DNA from: an uncultured Eubacteriales bacterium
Lineage (GTDB): Bacteria > Bacillota > Clostridia > Oscillospirales > Oscillospiraceae
Reading direction: 5' to 3'
DNA length: 64,000 nt
NCBI GenBank assembly: GCA_900079765.1
Contig: LT599017.1
Span: 3,088,996 to 3,152,995, forward strand
The translations under genes were made by a program, and so were the position numbers. The notes under the pieces are model-generated. The model was not told the origin of the DNA. It saw only the letters and a list, made by a program, of their open reading frames with translations, and did no database searches. Positions 41,623 through 50,768 of the stretch are shown one piece after another. Positions within the stretch are counted from its first letter, which is position 1; every line of letters begins with the position of its first letter.

Positions 41623-42622
41623 TAGCCCTGGCCTCCTTCCTTGGGAGTAGTGGGATTGGGAGCGGCGGGGCGGTTCTGGTAGCCGCCCTGGCCCTGGGGA
41701 CGAGAGTTAAAGCCACCCTGACCCTGGGGGCGCTGGCCATAGCCGCCCTGACCCTGACCCTGGGGACGCTGACCGTAGCCGCCCTGGCCCTGACCCTGGG
41801 GACGCTGACCGTAGCCGCCCTGGCCCTGGCCCTGGGGGCGTTGGCCATAGCCGCCCTGGGGGCGCTGTCCACCGAAACCGGGCTTACGGTCGCCGCGGTC
41901 GTTGCGGTCGCGGCGGGGACGGTCGGGGCGCTCCTTGAAGTTCTTGGTGTCGAGGGTACGAGGGGTGGTGCGCAGAGCCTGGGACAGGATCTCGCCCTTG
42001 TAGACCCAAACCTTAACGCCGATACGGCCATAGGTGGTGGCAGCCTCGGCAAAGCCGTAATCGATATCGGCACGGAGGGTCTGCAGGGGGATGGTGCCGT
42101 CGTGATAGTGCTCGGTGCGGGCAATCTCAGCGCCGCCGAGACGGCCGGACACCTGGGTCTTGATGCCGCGGGCGCCCATGCGCATGGCGCGGCCCATGGC
42201 GTTCTTCATGGCCCGGCGGAAACCGATGCGTTTTTCAAGCTGCTGAGCGATGTTCTCGGCCACCAGCTGGGCGTTCATGTCGACGTTCTTGACCTCGACG
42301 ATGTTGAGGGCCACATGTTGAGGGCCACGCTCTTGCCGATCATCTTCTCGAGCTTGGCGCGGAGGATCTCAATATCGGCGCCGCCCTTGCCAATGACCAC
42401 GCCGGGGCGGGCACAGTGCAGATAGATGCGGACCTTGGCGTTGTCGCGCTCGATCTCGATCTTGGGGATGCCGGCGGCATAGAGGGTCTTCTTGAGGTAC
42501 TTGCGCAGCATGTCGTCCTCAACCAACAGGTCGCCGACCTTCTCGTTGCGGGCATACCAGCGGGAATCCCAGTCATTGATGACGCCTACGCGGAGGCCAT
42601 GAGGATTTACTTTCTGTCCCAT
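41622..42622 (-). CDS. rpsC: 30S ribosomal protein S3, reading frame interrupted
   Basis: The start is the ATG at complement 42620-42622 ([15 protein letters not shown]). The N-terminal and KH domain (ending [13 protein letters not shown]...KSVALN) is in one frame and the C-terminal domain ([21 protein letters not shown] onward) is in another. The break is a perfect 14-bp tandem duplication at 42301-42328. Deleting one copy gives one open frame of 328 residues. As written, the first frame ends at 42275 after a nonsense tail. The second frame could only start at an internal GTG (42314). S3 is essential, so this is either a sequence or assembly error, a mutant clone, or a split gene. The last ~90 residues are a Gly/Gln/Arg/Pro repeat tail absent from most S3 proteins. 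Confidence 0.9.
41660..41880 (-). repeat. 36-bp coding repeats in the rpsC 3' end
   Basis: About four tandem copies of a 12-codon unit ([12 protein letters not shown]) plus degenerate copies on both sides. Copies differ by synonymous changes such as GGGACG/GGGGCG. Confidence 0.9.
42301..42328. repeat. perfect 14-bp tandem duplication inside rpsC
   Basis: ATGTTGAGGGCCAC is present twice in direct succession (42301-42314 and 42315-42328). On the coding strand it repeats the codons for VALNI. The 14-bp length shifts the frame. Confidence 0.97.
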
Positions 42623-42623
42623 A

Positions 42624-42965
42624 TTACTTGGCCTCCTTTTCCGCAACAGCGATGGTGATGTGAGAGGTGCGCTTGTTGATGCGGAACCCACGACCCTGGG
42701 CGCGGGGACGCATACGCTTGATGATGGGGCCGGGGTTTGCATAGGTGCTGGAAACATAGAGTTTCTCAGGATCCATCTGATGGTTGTTCTCCGCGTTGGC
42801 AGCGGCGCTCTTGAGCACCTTGAGCATCAACTCGCTGGCGGCCTTGGGCGTGGACATCAAAATCGCGTTGGCCTGGGCCACGCTCTTGCCCCGGATGAGG
42901 TCGCAGACAATCTGGACCTTGCGGGGAGAGATACGGGCGTATCTCAGAGTTGCTTTGGCTTCCAT
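42624..42965 (-). CDS. rplV: 50S ribosomal protein L22
   Basis: 113 residues. [20 protein letters not shown] starts the globular domain, and the beta hairpin ([21 protein letters not shown]) reaches into the exit tunnel, where macrolide resistance changes occur. No change is visible at that loop. Its stop is one base before the rpsC start. Confidence 0.99.
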   Translation of the reverse strand: MEAKATLRYARISPRKVQIVCDLIRGKSVAQANAILMSTPKAASELMLKVLKSAAANAENNHQMDPEKLYVSSTYANPGPIIKRMRPRAQGRGFRINKRTSHITIAVAEKEAK

Positions 42966-42979
42966 GTTATCTCTCCTCC

Positions 42980-43252
42980 TTACTTACCAGTCTTGCTGCC
43001 GGAGTGACCCCGGAAGGTGCGGGTGGGGGCGAACTCACCCAGCTTGTGGCCCACCATGTCCTCGGTAACATAGACGGGCACGTGTTTCCGGCCGTCGTGC
43101 ACGGCAAAGGTGTGGCCGACAAAAGTGGGGAAGATAGTGGAGGCTCTGCTCCAGGTCTTCAGGACTTTCTTGTCGCCGGCCTTATTCAGCTCGCCAACCC
43201 GCTTGAGCAGCTCGGGAGCGCAAAAGGGGCCTTTCTTAACACTTCTGGACAT
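42980..43252 (-). CDS. rpsS: 30S ribosomal protein S19
   Basis: 90 residues beginning [19 protein letters not shown], with [23 protein letters not shown] and the C-terminal [11 protein letters not shown]. It forms a complex with S13 in the head of the 30S subunit. Normal length. Confidence 0.99.
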   Translation of the reverse strand: MSRSVKKGPFCAPELLKRVGELNKAGDKKVLKTWSRASTIFPTFVGHTFAVHDGRKHVPVYVTEDMVGHKLGEFAPTRTFRGHSGSKTGK

Positions 43253-43267
43253 CTTTTACTCTCCTCC

Positions 43268-44104
43268 TTACTTCACGTTACGGTGCTTGACGATGAACTG
43301 CTCGGTCTTGTTCTTCTTGGAACGGGTCTTGTAACCCATGGCCGGCTTGCCCCAAGGGGTGACAGGGCCGGGACGGCCCACAGGACTTTTGCCCTCGCCG
43401 CCGCCGTGGGGGTGGTCGTTGGGGTTCATGACGCTGCCGCGGACGGTGGGCCGCCAGCCCATGTGCCGCTTACGGCCAGCCTTGCCGATCTGGATGTTGG
43501 CGTGGTCGGTGTTGCCCACTTGGCCGATGCAGGCGCGGCACTCCTCGCGGACGTAGCGAACCTCGCCGGAGGGGAGGCGGACCTGAGCCATGCCGTTCTC
43601 CTTGGCCATGAGCTGAGCAGCCACGCCGGCGGACCGGACGAGCTGAGCGCCCTTGCCGGGGTAGAGCTCAATGTTGTGGATCGTCTCGCCCACGGGGATG
43701 TTGGCGATGGGCAGGCAGTTGCCGGGCAGGATGTCGGCGTTGGGGCCGGAGACGATCTTGTGGCCGGCCTTCAGCCCGACAGGAGCCAGGATGTAGCTCT
43801 TGGTGCCATCGGCATACTCGATGAGGGCGATGTTGGCGGTACGGTTGGGATCGTACTCCAGGCGGGAGACGATAGCCACCTCGTCGTCCTTTACCCGTTT
43901 CCAGTCAATGATGCGGTACTTCTTCTTGTTTCCGCCGCCGCGATGGCGGACGGTGATGCGGCCGTAGCTGTTGCGGCCGGCATTCTTTTTGAGATTTTCG
44001 GTCAGGCTGCGCTCGGGCTTGGCCTTCTTGTCGATCCCCTCGAAAGCGGACACGGTCATGTGGCGTCGAGAGGGGGTCGTGGGCTTATAAGTCTTAATAG
44101 CCAT
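43268..44104 (-). CDS. rplB: 50S ribosomal protein L2
   Basis: 278 residues with the C-terminal [20 protein letters not shown], which contains the histidine near the peptidyl-transferase centre, and [18 protein letters not shown]. One of the core rRNA-binding proteins. It lies 15 nt after rplW. Confidence 0.99.
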   Translation of the reverse strand: MAIKTYKPTTPSRRHMTVSAFEGIDKKAKPERSLTENLKKNAGRNSYGRITVRHRGGGNKKKYRIIDWKRVKDDEVAIVSRLEYDPNRTANIALIEYADGTKSYILAPVGLKAGHKIVSGPNADILPGNCLPIANIPVGETIHNIELYPGKGAQLVRSAGVAAQLMAKENGMAQVRLPSGEVRYVREECRACIGQVGNTDHANIQIGKAGRKRHMGWRPTVRGSVMNPNDHPHGGGEGKSPVGRPGPVTPWGKPAMGYKTRSKKNKTEQFIVKHRNVK

Positions 44105-44119
44105 TTTCTACTCCTCCTC

Positions 44120-44416
44120 TTACACGCCCTCGAAGAACTCGATGGTCTTGGAGTCTTCGGTGAGGGTGACGATTGCCTTCTTCCAGGAGGGACGGCGGCC
44201 GGCGGGATAAGAACCGGTGCGTTTCTCCTTGCCCTGCATGTTCAGGGTGTTGACCTTGGCGACCTTGACGCCGAAGATCTCCTCGACAGCCTTGGCGATC
44301 TCGATCTTGTTGGCGCTCTTGGCCACCTCGAAGGTGTACTTCTTGAGCTCGGCGCCCTCCATGGAGCGCTCGGTGATGATGGGGCGCTTTACGATGTCAT
44401 AAGCGGTGGTAGCCAT
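44120..44416 (-). CDS. rplW: 50S ribosomal protein L23
   Basis: 98 residues, [15 protein letters not shown] at the start and [18 protein letters not shown] in the loop region. It docks trigger factor and the signal recognition particle at the exit tunnel. Its start codon overlaps the rplD stop. Confidence 0.99.
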   Translation of the reverse strand: MATTAYDIVKRPIITERSMEGAELKKYTFEVAKSANKIEIAKAVEEIFGVKVAKVNTLNMQGKEKRTGSYPAGRRPSWKKAIVTLTEDSKTIEFFEGV

Positions 44417-45036
44417 TACGCAAACACCTCCTCGATGATTGCCAGCGCAGCCTTGTCCACGATGAAGTGATTGGCGTTCACGATGTCGTAGACCGAGAGG
44501 AGCTTGGCAGTGGTGGTGGTGACGCCGGGGATGTTCCGGGCGGACTTGACCACGTTCTCGTTGACCTCGGGAGTGACCAGAATAGACTTGCCAGCGCTGA
44601 CGCTGGAGAGGAACCCGGCCATAGCCTTAGTCTTGGTCTCGGCCAGGTTCAGGCCATCCACCACGATGATGCTTCCCTGGCTCGCCAGGTCGGAGAGGGC
44701 GGACTTGAGCGCCAGGCGCTTAACCTTCTTATTGAGGGAGTAGCTGTAGTCACGGGGCTTGGGGGCAAACACGATGCCGCCGTGGGTCCACTGGGGCGAA
44801 CGGGTGGAACCCTGACGGGCGCGGCCGGTGCCCTTCTGACGCCAGGGCTTGATGCCGCCGCCGGAGACCTCGGCGCGGGTCAAAGCGCTCTGGGTGCCCT
44901 GGCGGCAGTTGGCGAGGTGATTCTTGACCACGGCGTGGACGGCGTCAGCGTTGGGCTCAATGCCGAAAATAACTTCGGAGAGCTCCACTTCGCCGACCTT
45001 CTTGCCGGTCATGTCAACAACGATTGCTTTAGGCAT
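44416..45036 (-). CDS. rplD: 50S ribosomal protein L4
   Basis: 206 residues. The tunnel loop ([26 protein letters not shown]) carries the tip that lines the exit tunnel. In other bacteria L4 is the repressor of the S10 operon. Ends immediately at the rplW start. Confidence 0.99.
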   Translation of the reverse strand: MPKAIVVDMTGKKVGEVELSEVIFGIEPNADAVHAVVKNHLANCRQGTQSALTRAEVSGGGIKPWRQKGTGRARQGSTRSPQWTHGGIVFAPKPRDYSYSLNKKVKRLALKSALSDLASQGSIIVVDGLNLAETKTKAMAGFLSSVSAGKSILVTPEVNENVVKSARNIPGVTTTTAKLLSVYDIVNANHFIVDKAALAIIEEVFA

Positions 45037-45053
45037 TTGGTATCTCTCCTTTC

Positions 45054-45779
45054 TTAGTGGTTACGCGCAGAGGCTTTCTGGGGATTTGCGCGGCCGGAGG
45101 CCTTCTGCGGGTTGCTGGAAATGCCCGCGGCGGCGCCCTTTTCCTTGACGTTGATCACGCTGCTGCGCAGAGTGACGACGCCGCCCTTGGGACCGGGGAT
45201 CGCGCCGTACACGGCAATGAGGTTCAGCTCGGGGTCCACGGTGACCACGTCCAGGTTCAGGACGGTGACCTGCTCATGGCCCATGTGGCCAGCGCCGATC
45301 TTGCCCTTGAAAATCCGGGAGGGGTCGGTGGCGGGGCCCATGGAGCCCGCGTGGCGGTGAACGGGGCCGCCGCCGTGGCTCATGGGGGTACGGCCGGCGC
45401 CGTAGCGCTTGACAACACCCGCGAAACCCTTGCCCTTGCTGATGCCGGTGACGTCCACCCGATCGCCGGTGGCGAACGTCTCGGCGGTGATGGTATCGCC
45501 CACGTTGAGGGACTCGTAATTCTTGAGGTCGAACTCCTTGAGGACCTTCTTGCGGGCGTCGCCCGCCTTCTTCAGATGCCCCAGCTCAGGCTTGCTGAGC
45601 TTGCGCTCGGCAATGTCTTCGAACCCGAGCTGAACGGCGTTATAGCCGTCCTTTTCCACGGTCTTCTTCTGCACGACGACGCAGGGACCCGCCTCAATGA
45701 CGGTGACCGGGATGACCTTGCCGGCTTCCGTGAAGATCTGAGACATGCCGACCTTCTTGCCGATAATGGCCTTTTCCAT
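45054..45779 (-). CDS. rplC: 50S ribosomal protein L3
   Basis: 241 residues from MEKAIIGKKVGMSQIF; the longer frame upstream has no ribosome site. The core loop FAGVVKRYGAGRTPMSHGGGPVHRHAGS approaches the peptidyl-transferase centre. The last ~27 residues form an unusual tail in which NPQKASGRA and NPQKASAR repeat back to back, longer than in typical L3 (about 210). Confidence 0.98.
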   Translation of the reverse strand: MEKAIIGKKVGMSQIFTEAGKVIPVTVIEAGPCVVVQKKTVEKDGYNAVQLGFEDIAERKLSKPELGHLKKAGDARKKVLKEFDLKNYESLNVGDTITAETFATGDRVDVTGISKGKGFAGVVKRYGAGRTPMSHGGGPVHRHAGSMGPATDPSRIFKGKIGAGHMGHEQVTVLNLDVVTVDPELNLIAVYGAIPGPKGGVVTLRSSVINVKEKGAAAGISSNPQKASGRANPQKASARNH

Positions 45780-45905
45780 GTGGTTTTTCCTCCTTATAAA
45801 GGTTATTGGTTGAGAGAGTTGCAATTCGCATTGCTCTGTCAACATGACCCGTCCGCCTCTAAAACGCGGCGGACTGCGGTACAAACGAGGTTGCTTGCAG
45901 GGGAT

Positions 45906-46220
45906 TTAGAGCTTGATTTCAATTTCCACACCGGCGGGGAGCTCAAGGGTCATCAGGGCCTCTACGGTCTTGGGGGAGGGCTTGATGACGTCGATGAGAC
46001 GCTTGTGGGTGCGGCGCTCGAACTGCTCGCGGCTATCCTTATACTTGTGGACGGCGCGCAGGATGGTAACTATCTCTTTCTTGGTAGGCAGGGGAATGGG
46101 GCCGGAGACGGAGGCGCCGGTGCGCTTGGCGGTCTCCACGATCTTCTCGGCGCTCTGGTCGATAAGCTGATGGTCGTAGGCCTTGAGGCGGATGCGGATC
46201 ATTTCTTTCTGAGCTGCCAT
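45906..46220 (-). CDS. rpsJ: 30S ribosomal protein S10
   Basis: 104 residues with [30 protein letters not shown] (read across the first third) and [20 protein letters not shown]. It lies in the head of the small subunit. It is the first gene of the cluster, with an AGGAGG-type site and a leader of about 240 nt. Confidence 0.99.
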   Translation of the reverse strand: MAAQKEMIRIRLKAYDHQLIDQSAEKIVETAKRTGASVSGPIPLPTKKEIVTILRAVHKYKDSREQFERRTHKRLIDVIKPSPKTVEALMTLELPAGVEIEIKL

Positions 46221-46302
46221 GGTGTTTTTCCTCCTTAATCGGTTTGGGAGGTGAGAGATTTTTTATCCACGGTATCGTGCGTATCACTCCGTGACATGAA
46301 GA

Positions 46303-46329
46303 AAACCGGCGCTTGAAACAGGCCGGTTT
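46303..46329 (-). terminator. attenuator-like hairpin in the S10 leader
   Basis: Stem AAACCGGC / GCCGGTTT followed on the minus strand by TTTTCTTC, about 130 nt downstream of the promoter and 82 nt before rpsJ. Possible premature terminator controlling the ribosomal operon. Confidence 0.55.
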
Positions 46330-46466
46330 CATCCATGCGCCGGCGATATACGCCCGTGCATAGACCTCTCAGCCGCCCGATTAACGGACATACTCCGCGG
46401 AAGTTACCGGCTGAACGCCGCAATCTCCCGCATCATCGCAGTTTGCGCCAGAACAGGCGCTTTGAT

Positions 46467-46495
46467 ATAATACCGCAACTACCGTCTGCTGTCAA
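46467..46495 (-). promoter_or_regulatory. main promoter of the S10-spc-alpha cluster
   Basis: TTGACA (complement 46490-46495), 17 bp, TATTAT (complement 46467-46472). Drives about 16 kb of ribosomal genes. The leader 46221-46460 has no gene. Confidence 0.9.
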
Positions 46496-46563
46496 GGGCT
46501 TACGGCGTATTTTTCAATGTTTTTTGCGATAGCGCGCATTTTCCCTCCGATGCCGCGAAAAAT

Positions 46564-46591
46564 GCGTCCGGGCCGTCTCCGGTCCGGACGC
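46564..46591 (-). terminator. terminator after the SLH protein gene
   Basis: GCGTCCGG-A-CC / GG-C-CCGGACGC stem on the minus strand followed by ATTTTTCG, just past the stop at 46608. It separates this gene from the S10 promoter. Confidence 0.9.
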
Positions 46592-46607
46592 AGGAGTCGC
46601 CTAAAGA

Positions 46608-48959
46608 TTACTTGCGGATAATCAGGGTGGCCTTGAACTGGTCGTTCACATAGGAGCCATAGATGTCCAGCGTGTCGCCGGTGGCCAGCTTACTGAGAGA
46701 GGTGGTGGATATGGTCCCGCCGGAAACATCCTGGATGGTGGTGCCGGTGGGTACGGATACGATGACAATCTTCCCCTCACTGGTACCATCGTTGGCACGG
46801 AAGGTAATAATTTTGTCAGCGGTATTGACAAAGATAATCGTGCCGGCAATCTGGTTGCTGGCGGTGGTGGCTTTATCCACGTCGACGGAAGAAACCTGAT
46901 CAGAGCTGGCAACCATGGCGACATGGTAGCCCACCCGCAGGTCATACATAGAGATGGTCGTCCCGCTCTTGGTGACCGAGACGCTTGTACCCACGGTATA
47001 AGTCCCGGTGCCCGCGCCGGAGTCCAGCTCCACAGTGATGGTCACCCCGGAGGTAGTCTGGGTGATCTCGGTGATGGTGCCGGTCAGATTGGCGCTCTGG
47101 GGCGTGGCCTCCACCAAAGTGACGGAATTATAACGGCTGGTGACCTTCACCACATCGCCGGTACGCAGCTTGTCGAGGGAGCTGGTCTTGCTGCTGCGCT
47201 TGACCTCAGGCAGAGTACCGGAGAGATTGAACTCAAAGCTGACGATAGAGCCGTCTGCCTTGGTGACGGAGATAATCTGCTTGGTGGTGCCGCTGGGGAA
47301 GGTGATGCCGGAGATGGTGCCCTCGGTGATGCTGGAGCCGGGGTAGGCCCACATGGCGGCCAGCTCCCCGCCCGAGATACGTACAGTTACGAACCAGTCC
47401 TTCTGAATGCCGCCATAGGTGATGGCAGCGTCCTGATAGTAAAACGTCGCGCCGGAAGCCACCTTATAAGTCGTGGCCTTGCTGGTGGAGAGATCGGTGA
47501 GGGTGACGGTGTTGACCCCGCTGTCCACAGCGGTACTCTTAACCGCGCCCTGAACGTACTTGGTGGCGGTGTCCAGCGCGGCAGAGGCCACGCTGCTGGC
47601 GTTGTCGTTAGAAACCCGGAGGGCCACATAGCAGCCCACATAGCTGGAGCCGATGGTAGCGGATGAGAGGGCAAGCCCATTGGCGGTGACGGCCGCGCCG
47701 GTGGACACGGTATACTTCTGGAGCTGTCCATCAAAGCCGGAAATCGTCAGGGTGGTACCGCCGGTCGCGATGCTCTCCACGCTGCTGACCAGGCCCTCTT
47801 CCTGATGGGTGCCGCCGGTAAGGGTCATGGCCACCATATGGCCCAGCTGATCCACTCGGCAGGCGGCGTTGGTATACCCCGCATCCAGGTCGATCAGGGA
47901 GCGGTCTCCCACCTTTCCGCCCACCTGGACCTCGGTAAAGCGGTCGTAACTCATGGTCTTAGTGACGCCGTTCACGCTGAGCATGATCGCGTCCGCCGAG
48001 ATACCCACCACACTGCCCGTATAAATCTGCACGCTGCCGGAGAGGCGCACGCTGATGGCTCCGCCGTCCGCGTCCTCGTTGACGCGGGCATAAGCGCCTG
48101 CCTTGAGCAGACTCTTGTCCGCCAGCATGCTGTTTTCATAGATGGGGGTGTTAGACGAAAGAGAGACGGTCTTGGCCCCAGAGAGCTCGTTTGCCAGGGT
48201 GAGGAGGATAACCCCCTTGTCCCCCGCCGTGGCGCTGACGATAGTGCCGGCCTCCCAGTTGTCGTAGTCGGCGTACTCGGGCAGCTCCACACTGGTGCCG
48301 TTTTCCTTCATGAAGTCGGTTGCCTTTGAGAGCATGGTGGCAGCCACAGCCCGGTCCACATTGCTCTTGGGCTGGAATTCGCCTTTGTCGGTGCCGGTGA
48401 TGATGCTGTACATATTGAGGACATAGATATAGGGCTCGAGGCCGGAGGTAATGTCCTTCTTGTCGGTAAAGCTCAGGTTATAGGAGGTCAGGCTCTTCGT
48501 CATGGGCTCCAGCTGCATGGCCCGCACTAGGTAGAGGGCGAAGTCCTCCTTGGCGATGGGCTGGGTGAGAGCCCCGGACTGGTAGAGCTCCTTCAGCTCG
48601 GCATAGGTTAAGATTCCGGCCTCCAGGCAGACGGCGTACTCCTTATGAAACCACGACTGCTCGTCACCCATGAGGCCCTTGATCTGATCGGCTCGGTCGG
48701 CGCCAATGTCGGTGCGTGTCTCGCTGTCCACCGTGATGCGGGCGCAGACGGCCAGCACCTCGCTGGCGGTAATGGTCCTGTCGGGGACGAATTTCCCCTC
48801 GATTCCCACGAAAATCCCCTTGGCAACCGCGTCGTCGATCCTATCGACTGCCCAATGGCCCACCACGTCGGGGAACGACGCGGCCATGGCAGGCAGGGTG
48901 AACCCAGGCAGGCATAGTGCCGCGGCCAATACCCAGGACAAGAGTTTCTTCCCTTTCAT
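46608..48959 (-). CDS. SLH-domain cell-surface protein, 783 residues
   Basis: The start is the ATG at complement 48957-48959 with GGAGG 6 nt upstream; a longer frame is rejected. Signal peptide ends TLPAMA-A. Three N-terminal SLH-like repeats (about 27-225: FPDVVGHWAVDRIDDAVAKG, AVCLEAGILTYAELKEL, YIYVLNMYSIITGTDKGEF) attach it to wall polymer. The remaining ~540 residues are Ser/Thr/Gly/Val-rich beta repeats of about 60-70 residues with recurring TVTLTD/VTVELDSG and G-x-V-x-G-I patterns. No enzyme motif is seen. Probably a structural S-layer-associated protein. Confidence 0.87.
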   Translation of the reverse strand: MKGKKLLSWVLAAALCLPGFTLPAMAASFPDVVGHWAVDRIDDAVAKGIFVGIEGKFVPDRTITASEVLAVCARITVDSETRTDIGADRADQIKGLMGDEQSWFHKEYAVCLEAGILTYAELKELYQSGALTQPIAKEDFALYLVRAMQLEPMTKSLTSYNLSFTDKKDITSGLEPYIYVLNMYSIITGTDKGEFQPKSNVDRAVAATMLSKATDFMKENGTSVELPEYADYDNWEAGTIVSATAGDKGVILLTLANELSGAKTVSLSSNTPIYENSMLADKSLLKAGAYARVNEDADGGAISVRLSGSVQIYTGSVVGISADAIMLSVNGVTKTMSYDRFTEVQVGGKVGDRSLIDLDAGYTNAACRVDQLGHMVAMTLTGGTHQEEGLVSSVESIATGGTTLTISGFDGQLQKYTVSTGAAVTANGLALSSATIGSSYVGCYVALRVSNDNASSVASAALDTATKYVQGAVKSTAVDSGVNTVTLTDLSTSKATTYKVASGATFYYQDAAITYGGIQKDWFVTVRISGGELAAMWAYPGSSITEGTISGITFPSGTTKQIISVTKADGSIVSFEFNLSGTLPEVKRSSKTSSLDKLRTGDVVKVTSRYNSVTLVEATPQSANLTGTITEITQTTSGVTITVELDSGAGTGTYTVGTSVSVTKSGTTISMYDLRVGYHVAMVASSDQVSSVDVDKATTASNQIAGTIIFVNTADKIITFRANDGTSEGKIVIVSVPTGTTIQDVSGGTISTTSLSKLATGDTLDIYGSYVNDQFKATLIIRK

Positions 48960-49002
48960 AGCGTACCTCCAAAGCTGTACAAGCTTGTTTCCTTTCGTGG
49001 AT

Positions 49003-49019
49003 ATACTTAATATAAGTAT
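49003..49019. promoter_or_regulatory. palindrome at the SLH gene promoter
   Basis: ATACTTA, 3-nt centre, TAAGTAT: a perfect inverted repeat that overlaps and follows the -10 box. Confidence 0.45.
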
Positions 49020-49043
49020 AGCGTTCCGCCGCGCAAAAAGCAA
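49015..49043 (-). promoter_or_regulatory. promoter of the SLH protein gene
   Basis: TTGCTT (complement 49038-49043), 17 bp, TATACT (complement 49015-49020); start codon about 55 nt downstream of the -10. Confidence 0.7.
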
Positions 49044-49063
49044 CGGCAAGCTATGATTTTTAG

Positions 49064-49097
49064 ACGAGGCGCGGTAAATTTTGTTCCCGCGCCTCGT
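49064..49097 (-). terminator. second hairpin after the purine permease gene
   Basis: An 11-bp stem ACGAGGCGCGG / CCGCGCCTCGT; the minus-strand exit reads CTAAAAATC, poor in T. It may back up the stronger terminator at 49111. Confidence 0.5.
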
Positions 49098-49110
49098 AGT
49101 CAAAAGGAAA

Positions 49111-49146
49111 AGCCCCAGCTCTGAAACTCGTTTCGGAGCTGGGGCT
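49111..49146 (-). terminator. terminator of the purine permease gene
   Basis: Stem AGCCCCAGCTC / GAGCTGGGGCT continued by GAAAC/GTTTC, minus-strand exit TTTTCCTTTTG. Lies 39 nt past the stop codon. Confidence 0.9.
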
Positions 49147-49184
49147 CTCTTCAATTTCACTGCGGAAAAACCAACCGGAGCCGA

Positions 49185-50579
49185 TTATTCCTCGGGCGTG
49201 TCGTCCTTGGGAACGATCAGGTTGAGGAAGAAGACCACCAGGAAGGAGAGCACGATGGGGGAGCTGCCGATGATGTCCCTCACCATCTGAGGCGCATGCT
49301 GGAGAGAGCTGGGGACCATGTAGATGCCCACGCCCAGCGCCAGGGACACGCCAACGATAATACGGTTGCGGTAGTTGAGGGGCTGCTCAGAAATGAGCTG
49401 AATACCCGACATGGTGATGGCCGCGAAAACCACCATGGTCGCTCCGCCCAGGATGGGGTAGGGGATGGTGGTCATCACCGCGCCGAACTTGGGCAGGAAA
49501 CCGGCGGCAATGATAATGCCGCCCACCAGTGCGAAGACCCGCTTGGACACCACCTTGGTGGTGACGATAAGGCCCACGTTCTGGCTGTACGGGTCGGTGG
49601 GCAGGCCGCCGATGCAGGCACCCAGCATGCCACAGATGCCTTGGCCCTTGATGGCGCCGCCCAGCTCATGGTCGGTGGACTCGCGGCCAAAGCCTCCGAT
49701 AGCGGTGGAGGACACGTCGCCGATGGTCTGCACGGCCTGGACGATATACATCAACACCATGGAGATGATGGCGCCGGCATCAAAGCGGAGCCCCCACTTG
49801 AGAAAACGAGGGGCGGCGATCCACTCGGCCGAGGCGATCTTCCCGAAGTCAATCATGGAATTGCCCGAAGCCATGCCCCAGACCAGAGCCACGATGTAGC
49901 CCACGCCGATGCCGATCAGCATGCCGGACACCTTAACATAGCCCTTGCCGTAGAGGTTGCAGGCCAGAGTGACGGCCAGGGTAATCAGAGCAAGGATCCA
50001 GAAACGGGGCTGACCGAAGGTGGCACGTACTGCCTCGTCGGCAGCGCTGCCGGTATTGCCCGCCATGTAGTTGATGGCTGTGCCATACAGGGAGAGGCCG
50101 ATGCTCAGCACCACGGTGCCGCTGACGATGGGCGGGAAAAACTTACGTATCTTGCCCATGGCCATGCCGATGAAGATCGACAGGAAAGCCGCGGCAAGCT
50201 GTGCGCCGAAAATGGTGGCGATGGCAATTTCGGGCGTGCCGCCGGGAGCATTGAGCGCCGACATGCCAATGGCGGTCAGGATAGGCATATAGGCGAACGC
50301 CACGCCCATGACATTGGGCAGCCCCATGCCGAAACCGAAGATGGGGTAAAGCTGGAGCAATGTGGTAATGCCGCCGATAAGCATAGCGGCCTGGACCAGG
50401 ATGATCTTGTCCGATTCGGGCAGACCCAGTCTGGCCGCGATCAGCATGGGGGGTGTGATGTTGCCCACCAGCATGGCCAGAATATGCTGCAGGGCCTGGG
50501 GCAGAGCAACGCCGACGGACGGCTTGCCGTTAAGCTGGAACAGGGCCTCATTGCCTGGCCTTTTCGTGCTGTTTTTCAT
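49185..50579 (-). CDS. NCS2-family uracil/xanthine permease
   Basis: 464 residues from the ATG at complement 50577-50579. About 12-14 hydrophobic segments. The NCS2 pattern is visible in QHILAMLVGNITPPML, the QNVGLIVTTKV stretch with its central glutamine-asparagine pair, and GQGICGMLGACIGGLPTDPYSQN. It imports uracil or a purine base by proton symport; which one cannot be told. It is a single gene behind a ~180-nt structured leader, with an AGAGGTG ribosome site. Confidence 0.92.
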   Translation of the reverse strand: MKNSTKRPGNEALFQLNGKPSVGVALPQALQHILAMLVGNITPPMLIAARLGLPESDKIILVQAAMLIGGITTLLQLYPIFGFGMGLPNVMGVAFAYMPILTAIGMSALNAPGGTPEIAIATIFGAQLAAAFLSIFIGMAMGKIRKFFPPIVSGTVVLSIGLSLYGTAINYMAGNTGSAADEAVRATFGQPRFWILALITLAVTLACNLYGKGYVKVSGMLIGIGVGYIVALVWGMASGNSMIDFGKIASAEWIAAPRFLKWGLRFDAGAIISMVLMYIVQAVQTIGDVSSTAIGGFGRESTDHELGGAIKGQGICGMLGACIGGLPTDPYSQNVGLIVTTKVVSKRVFALVGGIIIAAGFLPKFGAVMTTIPYPILGGATMVVFAAITMSGIQLISEQPLNYRNRIIVGVSLALGVGIYMVPSSLQHAPQMVRDIIGSSPIVLSFLVVFFLNLIVPKDDTPEE

Positions 50580-50762
50580 GGTAGCACCTCTCTCATGTTT
50601 TGTTTTGCTGAAATCCCTCTCGTTGACCACGTTTTCGCGCCGTGGCTTTTCCTCGCCTACCCGCTCCTTTCCTCTCAACACTCTCTTATCAGAACCCTAG
50701 AATGCAGGGATACGACGGGGCAAATTCAAAAAAATTTTTTGCCTCACAAAAATTTAGTTGAT
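50580..50762 (-). promoter_or_regulatory. structured leader of the permease gene, class unassigned
   Basis: Read on the minus strand, three nested helices can form: AUCCCU with AGGGAU (complement 50706-50711 and 50613-50618), GUUGA with UCAAC (50675-50679 and 50622-50626), and hairpin CCACG/CGUGG (50641-50645 and 50627-50631). On the 3' side they lie almost end to end. On the 5' side they are separated by long purine-rich strands. A local alternative, CCCU with the AGGG of UUCUAGGGUUCUG, would break the outer helix. This looks like a ligand-sensing leader; CUAGGGUUC is reminiscent of ykkC RNAs but the rest does not fit. Confidence 0.5.
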
Positions 50763-50768
50763 ATGGTT

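Noticed and set aside
41660..41880. CRISPR-like regular repeats
   Set aside because: The units are 36-bp coding repeats inside the S3 frame without unique spacers; no cas genes are in the window.
41622..42314. Second half of S3 as an independent gene starting at an internal GTG
   Set aside because: No ribosome site precedes it, and it begins exactly in the duplicated 14 bp; removal of one copy restores a normal gene.
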